Part shown: positions 33,114 to 41,759 of the stretch, in pieces
Layout of the letters: every line of letters begins with the position of its first letter
How positions within the stretch are numbered: the stretch's first letter is position 1
Assembly: GCA_027887045.1 (NCBI GenBank)
Contig: JAPCJH010000001.1
Coordinates: 549,091-613,090 of the forward strand
Direction: 5' to 3'
DNA: 64,000 nucleotides
Origin: Nitrososphaerota archaeon
GTDB taxonomy: Archaea > Thermoproteota > Nitrososphaeria > Nitrososphaerales > Gagatemarchaeaceae
The notes under the pieces: model-generated
Told to the model about the DNA's origin: nothing
The model's input: only the letters and a program-made list of their open reading frames with translations
Databases searched by the model: none
Program-made: the position numbers and the translations under genes

Positions 33114-33163
33114 GAGATAGTCGGAACGGACGGATGGAGAGTGTTATAATTGCGTTGTGCGGC

Positions 33164-33460
33164 CTACTTTGGAATAGAGAGCTCTATTTCAAGTACCGGA
33201 AGGTTCAGTTGTCTACCGTCTCTCGATGTCACGTTCTCCCCGTCTATGACTATATTCGACACTTGCACGTTACTCATGAATCGCTTCTTGAGGACTTGTG
33301 CCACGTCGACCGCCATGTTGATTGCTTCGCCTCTGGCCCTGAGGACGACGAATTCTGCACCACTATTGAACATGGTTATACATGCGGTGACATAGTTCAG
33401 CAGAGGTTTCGACTTCCCGACGATGACTGTTTTCCTTTCTACGGTCTTTTCTATCGACAT
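33164..33460 (-). CDS. albA: DNA/RNA-binding protein Alba
   Basis: Alba is a chromatin and RNA-binding protein. The 98-aa chain carries the diagnostic VIVGKSKPLLNYVTACI segment with two conserved basic residues, AEFVVLRARGEAINMAVDVA and the arginine hairpin near GENVTSRDGRQLNLP. The ATG start is at 33460. Only one alba gene is seen in the window. Confidence 0.95.
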   Translation of the reverse strand: MSIEKTVERKTVIVGKSKPLLNYVTACITMFNSGAEFVVLRARGEAINMAVDVAQVLKKRFMSNVQVSNIVIDGENVTSRDGRQLNLPVLEIELSIPK

Positions 33461-33620
33461 GTGAACAAATCCTCTCCCGGATTCCTCTTATAAACGACAG
33501 TCTGATGTCGTTTTTCGACCCTGCGGTCAGATTTTCCCAACCTGAACATCCTTCCCGAATCTGATGATGACACAGAACGATAAAAGCACGCCTGAACACG
33601 GCATGGCGCCAAACAACATT

Positions 33621-33723
33621 GGGGTCGTGGTGTAGCATGGTCAACATGCGAGCCTCGGGAACGTAACTCCTCAAGTGCGAACGGGAGCGCTCGTGATCCC
33701 CGGTTCAAATCCGGGCGACCCCA
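33621..33723 (+). tRNA. tRNA-Pro(CGG) with one intron
   Basis: The acceptor GGGGTCG (33621-33627) pairs with CGACCCC (33716-33722), with A73 at 33723. The anticodon stem is CGAGC/GCTCG and the loop starts CTCGGG, giving anticodon CGG (33656-33658). A 28-nt insertion (33660-33687) sits at 37/38; a 1-nt shift is possible. The T-arm is CCCGG-TTCAAAT-CCGGG. The mature length is 75 nt. Confidence 0.88.
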
Positions 33724-33770
33724 CTCTATAATACCCTTAAATTCGCTGGGCAGGACAAAATAGATTCTTA

Positions 33771-34862
33771 TTGAATCGAGTGATTGGTCATCTAGACCTT
33801 GACTACTTTTACGCCCAGGTTGAAGAGGTCGGAAAACCATCCCTGAAGGACAGTCCCGTCCTAGTCTGCGTCTTCTCAGGGCGGAACGAGGACAGCGGGG
33901 TGGTGAGCACCGCCAACTACAAGGCTAGAGAGTACGGGGTACGCTCCGGGATGCCCATCAGCCAAGCAAAGAAGAAACTCCTCGGGAGGGAGGCGATATT
34001 CATTCCGATGGACCACCACAAATACGAGATAATCTCCGAGCGAATAATGAAACAAGTCAGACAGGACGTAGATTTATTCGAGCAGACTGGAATAGATGAA
34101 GCGTTCTTCGACATAACGAAGTCATCGGAGCATGACTACGACCGTGCGAAGTCGATCGCATCAGCTATGAAGGCCAGGATATTCAGCTCTGAGACGCTGA
34201 CTTGCTCCGTTGGAATCGGGCCGAACAAGATTGTGGCGAAGATTGCGTCAGACTTTTCCAAGCCCGACGGACTTACGATTGTCACACCCACAAATTCCAA
34301 GAGATTCCTAGCATCCTTAGAAGTAGAGAGACTGTACGGCGTCGGTCCGAAGACTTCTGAAATATTAAGGCGAGCGGGGATTAACACTCTTGGCGAACTC
34401 GGGGCCTCAAGCCCTGAGGACTTGGCCGAGCACTTTAGCCGAAAGCTTGCAGTATACTTGCACGATGCCGCGAACGGGGAAAACGACGAAATGGTCGTCC
34501 CCAACTCCGACATAACCCAGTTAAGTCGAATCGTCACGCTGAAACGCGACACGCGCGAAATGGACGAGATTCTACGACAGCTCTCCCCCTTGGTGCAAGA
34601 CCTGCAATCAAGATTGATCTCCAAAAACCTGTTGTTTAAGTCCATAACCGCAATCGGCATACTCACCGACCTGTCAATCAAAACCAAGAATCGCAAGATT
34701 GAGTCTCCCACCAACGACCAAATGACCCTGGACGTCCAGGTGCGCGCCCTCTTCCAAGAACTCGTTTCCTCAGTTGACCTTGATCTTCGGAGGGCGGGAG
34801 TGCGAGTGGCCGATTTGATAAACTCCGCCGATCAAACCTCCTTGACACAATATCTACAGTGA
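33771..34862 (+). CDS. dinB: Y-family DNA polymerase IV (Dpo4/DinB)
   Basis: This translesion polymerase has 363 aa and a TTG start. Palm motifs are HLDLDYFYAQVE (metal Asp) and TGIDEAFFDIT (DE pair), with VSTANYKAREYGVRSGMP in the fingers, SVGIGPNKIVAKIAS, a thumb helix-hairpin-helix (LYGVGPKTSEILRRAG) and a C-terminal little finger. The C-terminus QTSLTQYL fits a PCNA-interacting peptide (Q..L..[FY]). SIDEAYLDI of most members is TGIDEAFFDIT here; both acidic residues are kept. Its stop overlaps the region of the next gene's start. Confidence 0.94.
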   Translation: MNRVIGHLDLDYFYAQVEEVGKPSLKDSPVLVCVFSGRNEDSGVVSTANYKAREYGVRSGMPISQAKKKLLGREAIFIPMDHHKYEIISERIMKQVRQDVDLFEQTGIDEAFFDITKSSEHDYDRAKSIASAMKARIFSSETLTCSVGIGPNKIVAKIASDFSKPDGLTIVTPTNSKRFLASLEVERLYGVGPKTSEILRRAGINTLGELGASSPEDLAEHFSRKLAVYLHDAANGENDEMVVPNSDITQLSRIVTLKRDTREMDEILRQLSPLVQDLQSRLISKNLLFKSITAIGILTDLSIKTKNRKIESPTNDQMTLDVQVRALFQELVSSVDLDLRRAGVRVADLINSADQTSLTQYLQ

Positions 34863-34867
34863 TATCC

Positions 34868-35263
34868 ATGCGCGAACATCAGTCTAAGGAAGCCCTTCAA
34901 GAACGGTTTAGAGAATATTCCCGGTTCGGAAAGGGATTCGAGAAGGCGATCGACACCGCGCTCTCGGATAACGTGAAAAAACACCTGTTCGCCCCTAGCG
35001 GGCGAGTGCTATACACCGTCGTCGGAAGGAGCGGAGACGAGTTCCTCGACCCGACCAGACCGTACTGCTCCTGCGACGATTTCTACTTCAAAGTCCTTGG
35101 TGGACAGAAAGAACTCTGCTATCACATCTTGAGCTTCAGGATCGCCACTGAAGCTAATCTCGTCGACACGATAACCTTCGATGATCAAGAATACAACTCC
35201 ATCCTTGAATCTATATGCCGGGACCTTCTAGCACCTAACCGAGAGGAAGAAAGACCGTTCTGA
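34868..35263 (+). CDS. SWIM zinc-finger protein
   Basis: ATG 34868 lies 5 nt after the dinB stop; a GTG at 34859 would overlap it. The 131-aa chain has the SWIM signature CxC-xn-CxH (YCSCDDF through ELCYHIL, near residues 65-86). SWIM proteins such as SWS1/Shu2-like factors accompany recombinases or repair enzymes. The operon with a translesion polymerase supports a damage-tolerance role (inference). Confidence 0.85.
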   Translation: MREHQSKEALQERFREYSRFGKGFEKAIDTALSDNVKKHLFAPSGRVLYTVVGRSGDEFLDPTRPYCSCDDFYFKVLGGQKELCYHILSFRIATEANLVDTITFDDQEYNSILESICRDLLAPNREEERPF

Positions 35264-35345
35264 GATGAGCCGCGGGAGGGGGTATCGCGAGCGGGAGTTA
35301 TGGCGAGAAAGGACATAAAGGAACTACGCCGCGGCAAGACGTGAT

Positions 35346-35435
35346 GCCACGGTAGCTCAGCCTGGCTAGAGCACGTGCCTTGTAGACGAAGGTCAGGAGA
35401 GCACGGGGTCGCGAGATCGAAGCTCGCCCGTGGCT
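35346..35435 (+). tRNA. tRNA-Thr(TGT) with canonical intron
   Basis: The acceptor GCCACGG (35346-35352) pairs with CCGTGGC (35428-35434), with T73 at 35435, nearly the same acceptor as tRNA-Thr(GGT). The anticodon stem is CGTGC/GCACG, with anticodon TGT at 35381-35383 and a 15-nt intron at 35385-35399 (37/38). The T-arm is GCGAG-ATCGAAG-CTCGC, with A at the first loop position where T is expected. The mature length is 75 nt. Confidence 0.86.
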
Positions 35436-35556
35436 CCATTTTCGTTCTTGTCTGTTGCGTCCGACATCTTGAATCTCGGCAGCTCAAAATCATTGATGAA
35501 ATGCTCAACCCGACTGAAAAATCCAAAGACCTTATCTTGAATTCGACGAAGTTAAA

Positions 35557-36315
35557 CTAACTCGGGCCAGACAACACACCGACATCTCCCTTATCGATTC
35601 CCAAGTTATCCGCGATCAGGTCGACCGAGATGCTCGGATTTGCCGTCCTCGCTTGAGTCACCAACTCCGTCAGGTACTGGTCGTACGACCTTGCCTCCGC
35701 CGAAGACCAGTAGGATTCGAATTCGACTTTGAACAGATAGGTCACGCTCTCCGAGGGTATCGCGTATCCCTTGCGGGTGGGCTCGTTCTTGCCCTTTCGT
35801 TCTGGGACCCCCACTAGTACCATCTTGTCATCCACGAGCATGTATCTTGCGTCACTTATTACGAGAGCAGGGTGGAACCTGACGGTGGCGCCCACAGCTT
35901 TGTACCTTTTTCCCATCTGCAGTCTGTCTGGCACGAGGGGCAGAAGGAATCTGACTTCGACACCTCGCTTGACCGAATCGCTCACGGCGTCCACGATTTC
36001 TTGAATCACTCCTCCTTCTTCGCGAGTTGGAGGGCTACCCGTGACGCTTCCACTGAGACGCTTCTCCGCACGGCGGTACGCGTCAATGACGGCCACGAAA
36101 TACTCTTGCCTCGTTATTACGTCGGCCACAGATGCGAAGTGACTCATCATCTTCTCCCGCGATTTCTGCTCTTTTCTGTTCAGAACTAGAAGCGAAACCG
36201 TGGTCAGGAGCAATACGAATTCCACGAGGAGCAGGGGAATTTGTAACGTGCTGAACTCTACTTGGAGAAGTAACACGCACCGTCTGCGCAAGCTTTCATT
36301 GAAAAGCATTTGCAA
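35557..36315 (-). CDS. Membrane-anchored PLD/TrmB-like sensor protein
   Basis: The 252-aa chain has one N-terminal membrane helix (LLLVEFVLLLTTVSLLVLN, about residues 28-46) followed by a basic juxtamembrane segment. The soluble part has VRFLLPLVPDRLQMGKRYKA and VISDARYMLVDDKMVLVGVP, a pattern of the TrmB/phospholipase-D-like ligand-binding domain. The HKD catalytic motif is not seen, so enzymatic activity is unlikely. The C-terminus is helical. Function is unknown; a membrane-linked sensor is an inference. Confidence 0.62.
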   Translation of the reverse strand: MQMLFNESLRRRCVLLLQVEFSTLQIPLLLVEFVLLLTTVSLLVLNRKEQKSREKMMSHFASVADVITRQEYFVAVIDAYRRAEKRLSGSVTGSPPTREEGGVIQEIVDAVSDSVKRGVEVRFLLPLVPDRLQMGKRYKAVGATVRFHPALVISDARYMLVDDKMVLVGVPERKGKNEPTRKGYAIPSESVTYLFKVEFESYWSSAEARSYDQYLTELVTQARTANPSISVDLIADNLGIDKGDVGVLSGPS

Positions 36316-36374
36316 CCTTGGGACGAAGTTCGACAGTAACCTTAATCATCACCAACTGAGTTCAAGATTCTACC

Positions 36375-37184
36375 TTGGAACGCAGAGAGCTTGGGAAGAC
36401 TGGGGAGAAAGTCCCGGTGATTGGGATCGGGGGATGGAACATCGGAAACACTCGCAGCAGGGAGGAATGGGACAAACAAGTCGCCTCGCTCGTGCGTGCA
36501 GTCGAACTTGGCTGCAATTTCGTTGATACCGCCGAAATCTACGGCGATGGAAAATCCGAGCGCTTGGTCAGCGAGGTTTTAAAGGGTCAAAGGGACAAAA
36601 TATTTCTGGCCACTAAGGTTTCTCCTAATCATTTACAATACGAGGACGTCCTCGCGGCGTGCGAACGTAGCCTCGAGAGGCTGGGTACGAAATTCATTGA
36701 CCTCTACCAGATTCACTGGCCGAATCCTGGAGTCCCAATAGGTGAAACCATGAAGGCCATGGAGAGGCTTGTGAAAGAGGGCAAGGTCAGGTACATTGGT
36801 GTGAGTAACTTCGGGGTCGGCGAAATGGAGGGTGCTCAGGAGTCACTTTCGAAGAGCGAGTTGGCCTCGAACCAAGTGGAATACTCCCTCGCATCCAGAT
36901 TGATAGAAGACGAAATCCTGCCGTTTTGCGAAAGAGAGAAGTTGACAGTGATCGCGTACAGCCCGTTAGCCCGTGGGAGAATCGCCAACACAATTCCGCA
37001 GACCGTCCTCTCGAAATATCAAATGAGTCCAGCCCAACTCATGCTGAATTGGGTGACCTACAGAGAGTCTGTAGTTGCGATTCCAAAAGCGGCAAAGTTG
37101 GAACACGCAGAGGAAAACGCACACTCACTAGACCGAAGACTCAGCACAGACGACTACGGTCTACTTTCCAAGCTTCATGCGTAG
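36375..37184 (+). CDS. Aldo/keto reductase
   Basis: This NAD(P)H-dependent carbonyl reductase fold (TIM barrel) has 269 aa and a TTG start. The catalytic tetrad is visible: Asp and Tyr in FVDTAEIYGDGKSE, Lys in IFLATKVSPNH and His in DLYQIHWPNPG. The cofactor region is near the C-terminus (VVAIPKAAKLEHAEENA). A paralogue lies at 41.8-42.6 kb on the other strand. The substrate is unknown. Confidence 0.92.
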   Translation: MERRELGKTGEKVPVIGIGGWNIGNTRSREEWDKQVASLVRAVELGCNFVDTAEIYGDGKSERLVSEVLKGQRDKIFLATKVSPNHLQYEDVLAACERSLERLGTKFIDLYQIHWPNPGVPIGETMKAMERLVKEGKVRYIGVSNFGVGEMEGAQESLSKSELASNQVEYSLASRLIEDEILPFCEREKLTVIAYSPLARGRIANTIPQTVLSKYQMSPAQLMLNWVTYRESVVAIPKAAKLEHAEENAHSLDRRLSTDDYGLLSKLHA

Positions 37185-37376
37185 GTCTAGTCGGTGGGCA
37201 GAGGGACGAGACAATCGCGGCAAGTCGTATACGCAAGTTGAAGTTGGTCAGTTTCATCAATAGGGCTATCACACCACACGCAAGCCGTCATCGCCATTGG
37301 GCACGAAAGTTTCAATTTGATATTTAACACCAGATGAAGAACGAAACTTCATTCGTCAAAAAGCGATTTCTTGAAA

Positions 37377-39716
37377 TCAGGAATTTATGTGGTGCATCCT
37401 GGTCAAGTCCTTAGCGTAGGGTTTCAGGACCGACGGGATCTTCGCATCGACCGGGTCTTTCAAGGCCAACCCCTTGTCTCTCTTGGATTTCCACAACAGG
37501 GTGTTGAATTCAAGAATGCTCTGGCTGACCTTCTCGTTGATCCTGAAACTCACTGGTTTCGGGAACCTCTGGAGATGGATGCTATCCGTCCCATAGACCT
37601 TCCTCCAGACTTGGTCGGTGATATACGGAGTGATAGGCGCAAGGATTAGCAGCATCCCTTTCAGGACCTCGTGCAACGTGAACCAAGCCGCTTCCTGTTC
37701 CTCTTGATTCACTTTGTCCCCATAGGCTCTCCCTTTCGCCATCTCAATGTAATGCGAAGCGAACACGTTCCAGAGAAACTCTCTGATCTTCGTGGCGACT
37801 GTGAACACGTCAAGATTCTCGTAGCTCTTGACCGACTCCTCAATCAGCTTGGCGAGCTCGGAAAGCATCCATTTGTCGGTGGGGGTAAGCTTCGCCTTCT
37901 TGGGTTGAGGGAAAGAGCTTATGAAGCGGGCGGTGTTCCATAATTTCGTCAGAAACTTCCCCGCGCCCGCGATTCTATCCTCACTGAGCCTGAAATCGAA
38001 ACCGAGGCTCGCCTCGCTCGCACCCCAGAATCTGAAGGAATCAGCACCATATCTTTCCAGGAGGGGTTCTGGGTCGACGAAATTCCCCAAGCTCTTCCTC
38101 ATAGCTCGCCCCTGCGCGTCCTGACCCAATCCTCCAACCCAAACCTGTTTGAACGGCGCCCGTCCAGTCAGCAGGTAACAACGGAGAATCGAGTAATACA
38201 TCCAGGTCCTCACTATGTCTTTCCCTTGCGTCCTCACAGTCATCGGATATGTCAGTTGGCTAAATCTTCTATTCTTGAGGTATCGGGTGTTGTAGAGCGG
38301 TGTCAGGCTCGAGTCGATCCAGGTGTCGAAGGTCCTCGTCTCCCCGATGAATTTGGTATTGCCGCACTTCTTACATCTCTTGAACGGTGCCGGATCTCTC
38401 CAAGGTCGGTAGTACTTGCCGGGTTTCGGGAGATGGGGCGTATTGCACTTTGCACAATACCAAACCGGTATCTCCGTCGCGTAGTACCTGCGCCTTGAAA
38501 TCGGGTAGTCTGTCGTGAGAGAGTCTATCCAGTTCAAAAGAATTTTCCTGTGCATATCGGGGTGAAAATCAATTTCTCGCGCAAGCTTCTTCATCTTAGA
38601 ACGATAGTCGAGCTGCTTGAGATAGTATTCCTCCATTGGGATGATTTCTATCGGAGTGTGACTCCTCTCACACAGCGGCGTCCGGTGCTGTATCTGTTCA
38701 ACCTTCGACGCGATTCCCGCCTCTTGGAGGTCCTGAATGATCTGGGACCTAGCATCCTTTACCGGGAGGCCCACATACTTTCCAGTGACCTCGGTCATCT
38801 TCCCGTCAAGGTCTATAGACACGACTTCCTTCAGCTTGAACTCCCTGAACAACTGGACGTCATTATAGTCTCCATAACTCGAGACCATCACGACTCCGCT
38901 CCCGAACTTCGGGTCGACGCTCCTGTGCCCCTTGATCGGGACCTCCGTGTTGTAAACAGGAACGATTGCGGTCTTTCCAATGAGCTTCTTGTAGCGGCCG
39001 TCATCAGGATGCACAATGACCATCTGCGTAGCTGCAAGCAGTTCAGGACGCGTCGTCGCTACGAGAAGCTCCTGGTTGGTGCCTTTCACCTTGAACCTGT
39101 TCGCGACAAGATATGTGGGTAGGTCTTCGTAGTCGATTTCCGCATCGGCAATCGTGGTGTTGCAATCGATGCAGTAGTTATTCGGACGGGTCGCCACGTA
39201 GATGAGGCCCTTCCTCCAGAGCTCAATGAAAGACCACTGCGTCAGCTTCCTGAATTCCTCCGAGTCTGTACGATACTTGTTAACGAAATCTCCGGAAATA
39301 CCGAGCGTCTTCATCAAGCTGATCATGTAAGCTTCCAGATCGTCCAGCGCGTACTTGCAGAGATTGATGAATTCCTCGCGCGGTGTCTTCCTCATCTGGA
39401 CGCGATACTTTCGTTCCGCATAGATCTCCACAGGCAAGCCGTTTCTGTCGATTCCTATCGGATACAGGACTCCAAAACCTCTCATCCTTGCGGCACGAGC
39501 AATCATGTCGATCTGGGAATACTGAGTCAGCGCGCCGGGATGCCACGGCTTGCCGGAAGGATATGGGGGAGGATTATCAATAGTGAAATTGCGATTCTTG
39601 GTCTTTTGCAACCTGAATTCGTAAAGATTTTCATTCTCCCAGAGTTGCCTCACTTCAGCTTCTAGCTTCGAGTCCCAAGTTGTGGCTTCGAGTTTGGAGG
39701 CAAACTGACTCTGCAT
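37377..39716 (-). CDS. valS: Valyl-tRNA synthetase
   Basis: This class I synthetase charges tRNA-Val. The 779-aa protein opens with IDNPPPYPSGKPWHPGALTQ, the HIGH-type site read as HPGA, followed by YPIGIDRNGLPVE. An editing (CP1) domain holds TTRPELLAATQMVIVHPDD. The catalytic half has TFDTWIDSSLTPLYN, and the KMSKS loop appears as RAMRKSLGN near residue 540. A zinc knuckle CAKC..CKKC lies near 435-465. The C-terminal helical domain is short. The two signature departures (HPGA, MRKS) are discussed in the findings. The short size fits archaeal ValRS. Confidence 0.93.
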   Translation of the reverse strand: MQSQFASKLEATTWDSKLEAEVRQLWENENLYEFRLQKTKNRNFTIDNPPPYPSGKPWHPGALTQYSQIDMIARAARMRGFGVLYPIGIDRNGLPVEIYAERKYRVQMRKTPREEFINLCKYALDDLEAYMISLMKTLGISGDFVNKYRTDSEEFRKLTQWSFIELWRKGLIYVATRPNNYCIDCNTTIADAEIDYEDLPTYLVANRFKVKGTNQELLVATTRPELLAATQMVIVHPDDGRYKKLIGKTAIVPVYNTEVPIKGHRSVDPKFGSGVVMVSSYGDYNDVQLFREFKLKEVVSIDLDGKMTEVTGKYVGLPVKDARSQIIQDLQEAGIASKVEQIQHRTPLCERSHTPIEIIPMEEYYLKQLDYRSKMKKLAREIDFHPDMHRKILLNWIDSLTTDYPISRRRYYATEIPVWYCAKCNTPHLPKPGKYYRPWRDPAPFKRCKKCGNTKFIGETRTFDTWIDSSLTPLYNTRYLKNRRFSQLTYPMTVRTQGKDIVRTWMYYSILRCYLLTGRAPFKQVWVGGLGQDAQGRAMRKSLGNFVDPEPLLERYGADSFRFWGASEASLGFDFRLSEDRIAGAGKFLTKLWNTARFISSFPQPKKAKLTPTDKWMLSELAKLIEESVKSYENLDVFTVATKIREFLWNVFASHYIEMAKGRAYGDKVNQEEQEAAWFTLHEVLKGMLLILAPITPYITDQVWRKVYGTDSIHLQRFPKPVSFRINEKVSQSILEFNTLLWKSKRDKGLALKDPVDAKIPSVLKPYAKDLTRMHHINS

Positions 39717-39799
39717 GGGGCGTCAGCGAGTATCTGGTCGGGGCGTATTTGAAGTTAAGAGGACAATGCGAGATTTTTGGTGAAATTCCGAAGATTAAC

Positions 39800-39808
39800 A
39801 CTAAATAC
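39800..39808 (+). promoter_or_regulatory. TATA-like box of CBS protein gene
   Basis: ACTAAATAC is about 33 nt before TTG 39837 and supports that start over TTG 39777. Confidence 0.35.
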
Positions 39809-39836
39809 ACCCTATCTCATCTCAAACCATCTACTT

Positions 39837-40349
39837 TTGACCAAGTGGGAATGTTACCGGTGCAACTACATCTTTGAGGGGGACGCGACCCCGGAGGAGT
39901 GCCCAAATTGTCATTACGCTTTGACGTTCTGGCTTGAGCACGTGGAAACGAAGCCACCGACCATCAGGAACCTGGTAAAGACCGACTTTCTGACAATCGA
40001 TGCGAACGAATCCGCCTGGGACGCTGCGAGGACCATGAAGGAGCATAGCCTTGGAAACATCTTGGTTACCATCAACGGCTCTCCAGTGGGAATCGTCACT
40101 GAGCGAGACATCCTGAACAAGGTAGCCGCGGAGGATTTACCCGCCTCCAAGGTGCTCGTGAGAAAGATCATGTCAGCTCCTTTGATAACAGTCCCAGCAG
40201 ACACGCCTCTGGCTGATGCTATCAAACTGATGGCTAAGCACCACATCAGGACACTCGTCGTAACAGACCAGGGGAAAACAATCGGAATTCTCAATCAAAG
40301 GTCGATTATAGGCGACCAGTTCAAGGTGGCTAGAGCCCTTCAGGAGTAG
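39837..40349 (+). CDS. Rubredoxin-like zinc ribbon plus tandem CBS domains
   Basis: TTG 39837 opens MTKWECYRCNYIFEGDATPE, with a second knuckle ECPNC, forming a rubredoxin-like metal ribbon (residues 1-32). Two CBS motifs follow (about residues 50-105 and 112-168), the usual adenosine-nucleotide-sensing pair. NGSPVGIVTERDIL and QGKTIGILNQRSII are typical CBS ends. The protein probably senses AMP/ATP or another nucleotide and regulates a partner; the partner is unknown. Confidence 0.82.
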   Translation: MTKWECYRCNYIFEGDATPEECPNCHYALTFWLEHVETKPPTIRNLVKTDFLTIDANESAWDAARTMKEHSLGNILVTINGSPVGIVTERDILNKVAAEDLPASKVLVRKIMSAPLITVPADTPLADAIKLMAKHHIRTLVVTDQGKTIGILNQRSIIGDQFKVARALQE

Positions 40350-40355
40350 AGAGAA

Positions 40356-41114
40356 CTAGCTAGCGTAAATCGATGGGTCCTTAATCCCTGCTTCAGTGAA
40401 CGCCAGTTTCCGCCGCTTGCAATTCGAGCACTTTCCGCAGTGGACTGGGAGACGTTCCCCGCGCCATTTCGTGAACCCTCCTCCCGAGTAACAACTATAG
40501 GTGTACTCCCAGGGAACCCCTAGTTCATCTCCCAGTTTCACGACCCTGTCCTTGTCGTAGGTGATTAACGGAGCCATGAGCCTGTAACCTCCGTGATGGG
40601 TGGCTTGCTCCGCAAGCCTGTTCATCTCCTCGAGAAACTCTGGTGTGTTGTCCTTCATTGCGACCGGTGTTTCACGTCTTATGCCAATGTATACATCATG
40701 CCGTTGATGTTTCGAGATGTAGAACGATTCCGCATGTGCCAAGCCGACTAACAGGAGAATCGCATTCCTGCACGGATCCCACCACCTCAATATCCTGTCT
40801 CTTGCTTTGGCCGCATTCCACAGGTCTTGTTCCTTCGTCTCCGGAATTTCCTTTTCCGGATGAGTAAGCACTGACGTGCTGATATCTCCAAGCCACCTCA
40901 AATCGATTATTTTCAGGGGCACCCGAAGTTCCTTCGAAATCTTCTTGATGCAGAACTCTTCGTACGAGTAAGTACGCTGCTTGTAGTCGCAGAAGATCAA
41001 CAGATGTTTGTTCGGTTTCAGGACCTTGTTGACGTAGTACGCAGTTGTTACTGAATCCACCCCTCCAGAGATGCAGCTTATCGCGCTTCGAGAAGCAACC
41101 AATCTGGCGGTCAT
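40356..41114 (-). CDS. queC: QueC-like 7-cyano-7-deazaguanine (preQ0) synthase
   Basis: QueC turns 7-carboxy-7-deazaguanine into preQ0, precursor of archaeosine. The start is ATG 41114 (MTARLVASRSAISCISGGVD). The PP-loop SGGVDSVTTAYY is at residues 17-28. The C-terminal zinc site has one Cys in TYSCYS and three in HCGKCSNCKRRKLAF. The 252-aa length is slightly above the common 220-240 aa. Seventeen nt upstream ends a QueT-like transporter gene; the two are likely one operon. Confidence 0.88.
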   Translation of the reverse strand: MTARLVASRSAISCISGGVDSVTTAYYVNKVLKPNKHLLIFCDYKQRTYSYEEFCIKKISKELRVPLKIIDLRWLGDISTSVLTHPEKEIPETKEQDLWNAAKARDRILRWWDPCRNAILLLVGLAHAESFYISKHQRHDVYIGIRRETPVAMKDNTPEFLEEMNRLAEQATHHGGYRLMAPLITYDKDRVVKLGDELGVPWEYTYSCYSGGGFTKWRGERLPVHCGKCSNCKRRKLAFTEAGIKDPSIYAS

Positions 41115-41130
41115 CGGTCTCGATCGGGAT

Positions 41131-41637
41131 TCATATTTGTTCCCCAAAAATCCGCCCAAGGGCATCGATTCCCTTGACGGCACGATAGAATATGTATCCA
41201 AAGACAGCCGTCGCGATGAATATTCCTATGGTAACCGTCGGAATCCCGACGATCAAAGGTTCCCCGAAAGCATAGTTAAGCGCCAGGCTGACCGTTATCC
41301 CGAGAGCCAACGAATACAGACTCAATCCCAGAAACACACTGACTTTTCTCAGCTTCCAGATGATAAAGGAGAATAAGAACGAGGGGATGACGTTGATCAA
41401 ATCGATGGGACCGAGTGGGCTGAAGGAATTCGCAATCATCACCCCGACCGTTTGACCTACTATTGCTGGCCACCCCATTATCGGGACCAGCCCCACGATC
41501 ACATTTGCCACTCGTAGCTGGATCTGACCATAGCTTATGGAATTGAAGACGAGGATTAAAGCGACGTACATGGCAGCGTATACCGATGCGCCAGCGATCA
41601 ATACACTTCTCCTCAACTTGGCAGAACCTCTACGCAT
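41131..41637 (-). CDS. QueT-like ECF-type precursor transporter
   Basis: The 168-aa protein has about five membrane helices. The block IQLRVANVIVGLVPIMGWPA followed by GVMIANSFSPLGPIDLINVI is the QueT substrate-component pattern. Its neighbour is queC, so uptake of a queuosine or archaeosine precursor, or export or recycling of it, is likely. No ECF ATPase partner is in the window. The ATG start is at 41637. Confidence 0.78.
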   Translation of the reverse strand: MRRGSAKLRRSVLIAGASVYAAMYVALILVFNSISYGQIQLRVANVIVGLVPIMGWPAIVGQTVGVMIANSFSPLGPIDLINVIPSFLFSFIIWKLRKVSVFLGLSLYSLALGITVSLALNYAFGEPLIVGIPTVTIGIFIATAVFGYIFYRAVKGIDALGRIFGEQI

Positions 41638-41700
41638 CGGCTCGAAGACGGACTTTCCTGTGTCACTTTTTCCTCCAACTCCGGGTTTTGTAAGGCGGAA

Positions 41701-41725
41701 CGGGTGGAGGTACCACTCACCCGCC
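41701..41725. repeat. Inverted repeat between queT-like gene and aldo/keto reductase
   Basis: CGGGTG (41701-41706) and CACCCG (41718-41723) enclose GAGGTACCACT, with a competing GGCGG/CCGCC pairing (41694-41698 with 41721-41725). It could be a structured 5' leader of the QueT-like gene (59 nt upstream of its start on the minus strand) or a terminator element of the reductase gene. Confidence 0.35.
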
Positions 41726-41759
41726 TGCGCATGGGCTCGAACCTGGGCGTATTAATGAT

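Noticed and set aside
41722..41745. Possible tRNA T-arm (GGGCTCGAACCTGGG) near the aldo/keto reductase
   Set aside because: The 5-bp T-stem fails on both strands and no acceptor or anticodon arm is found around it.
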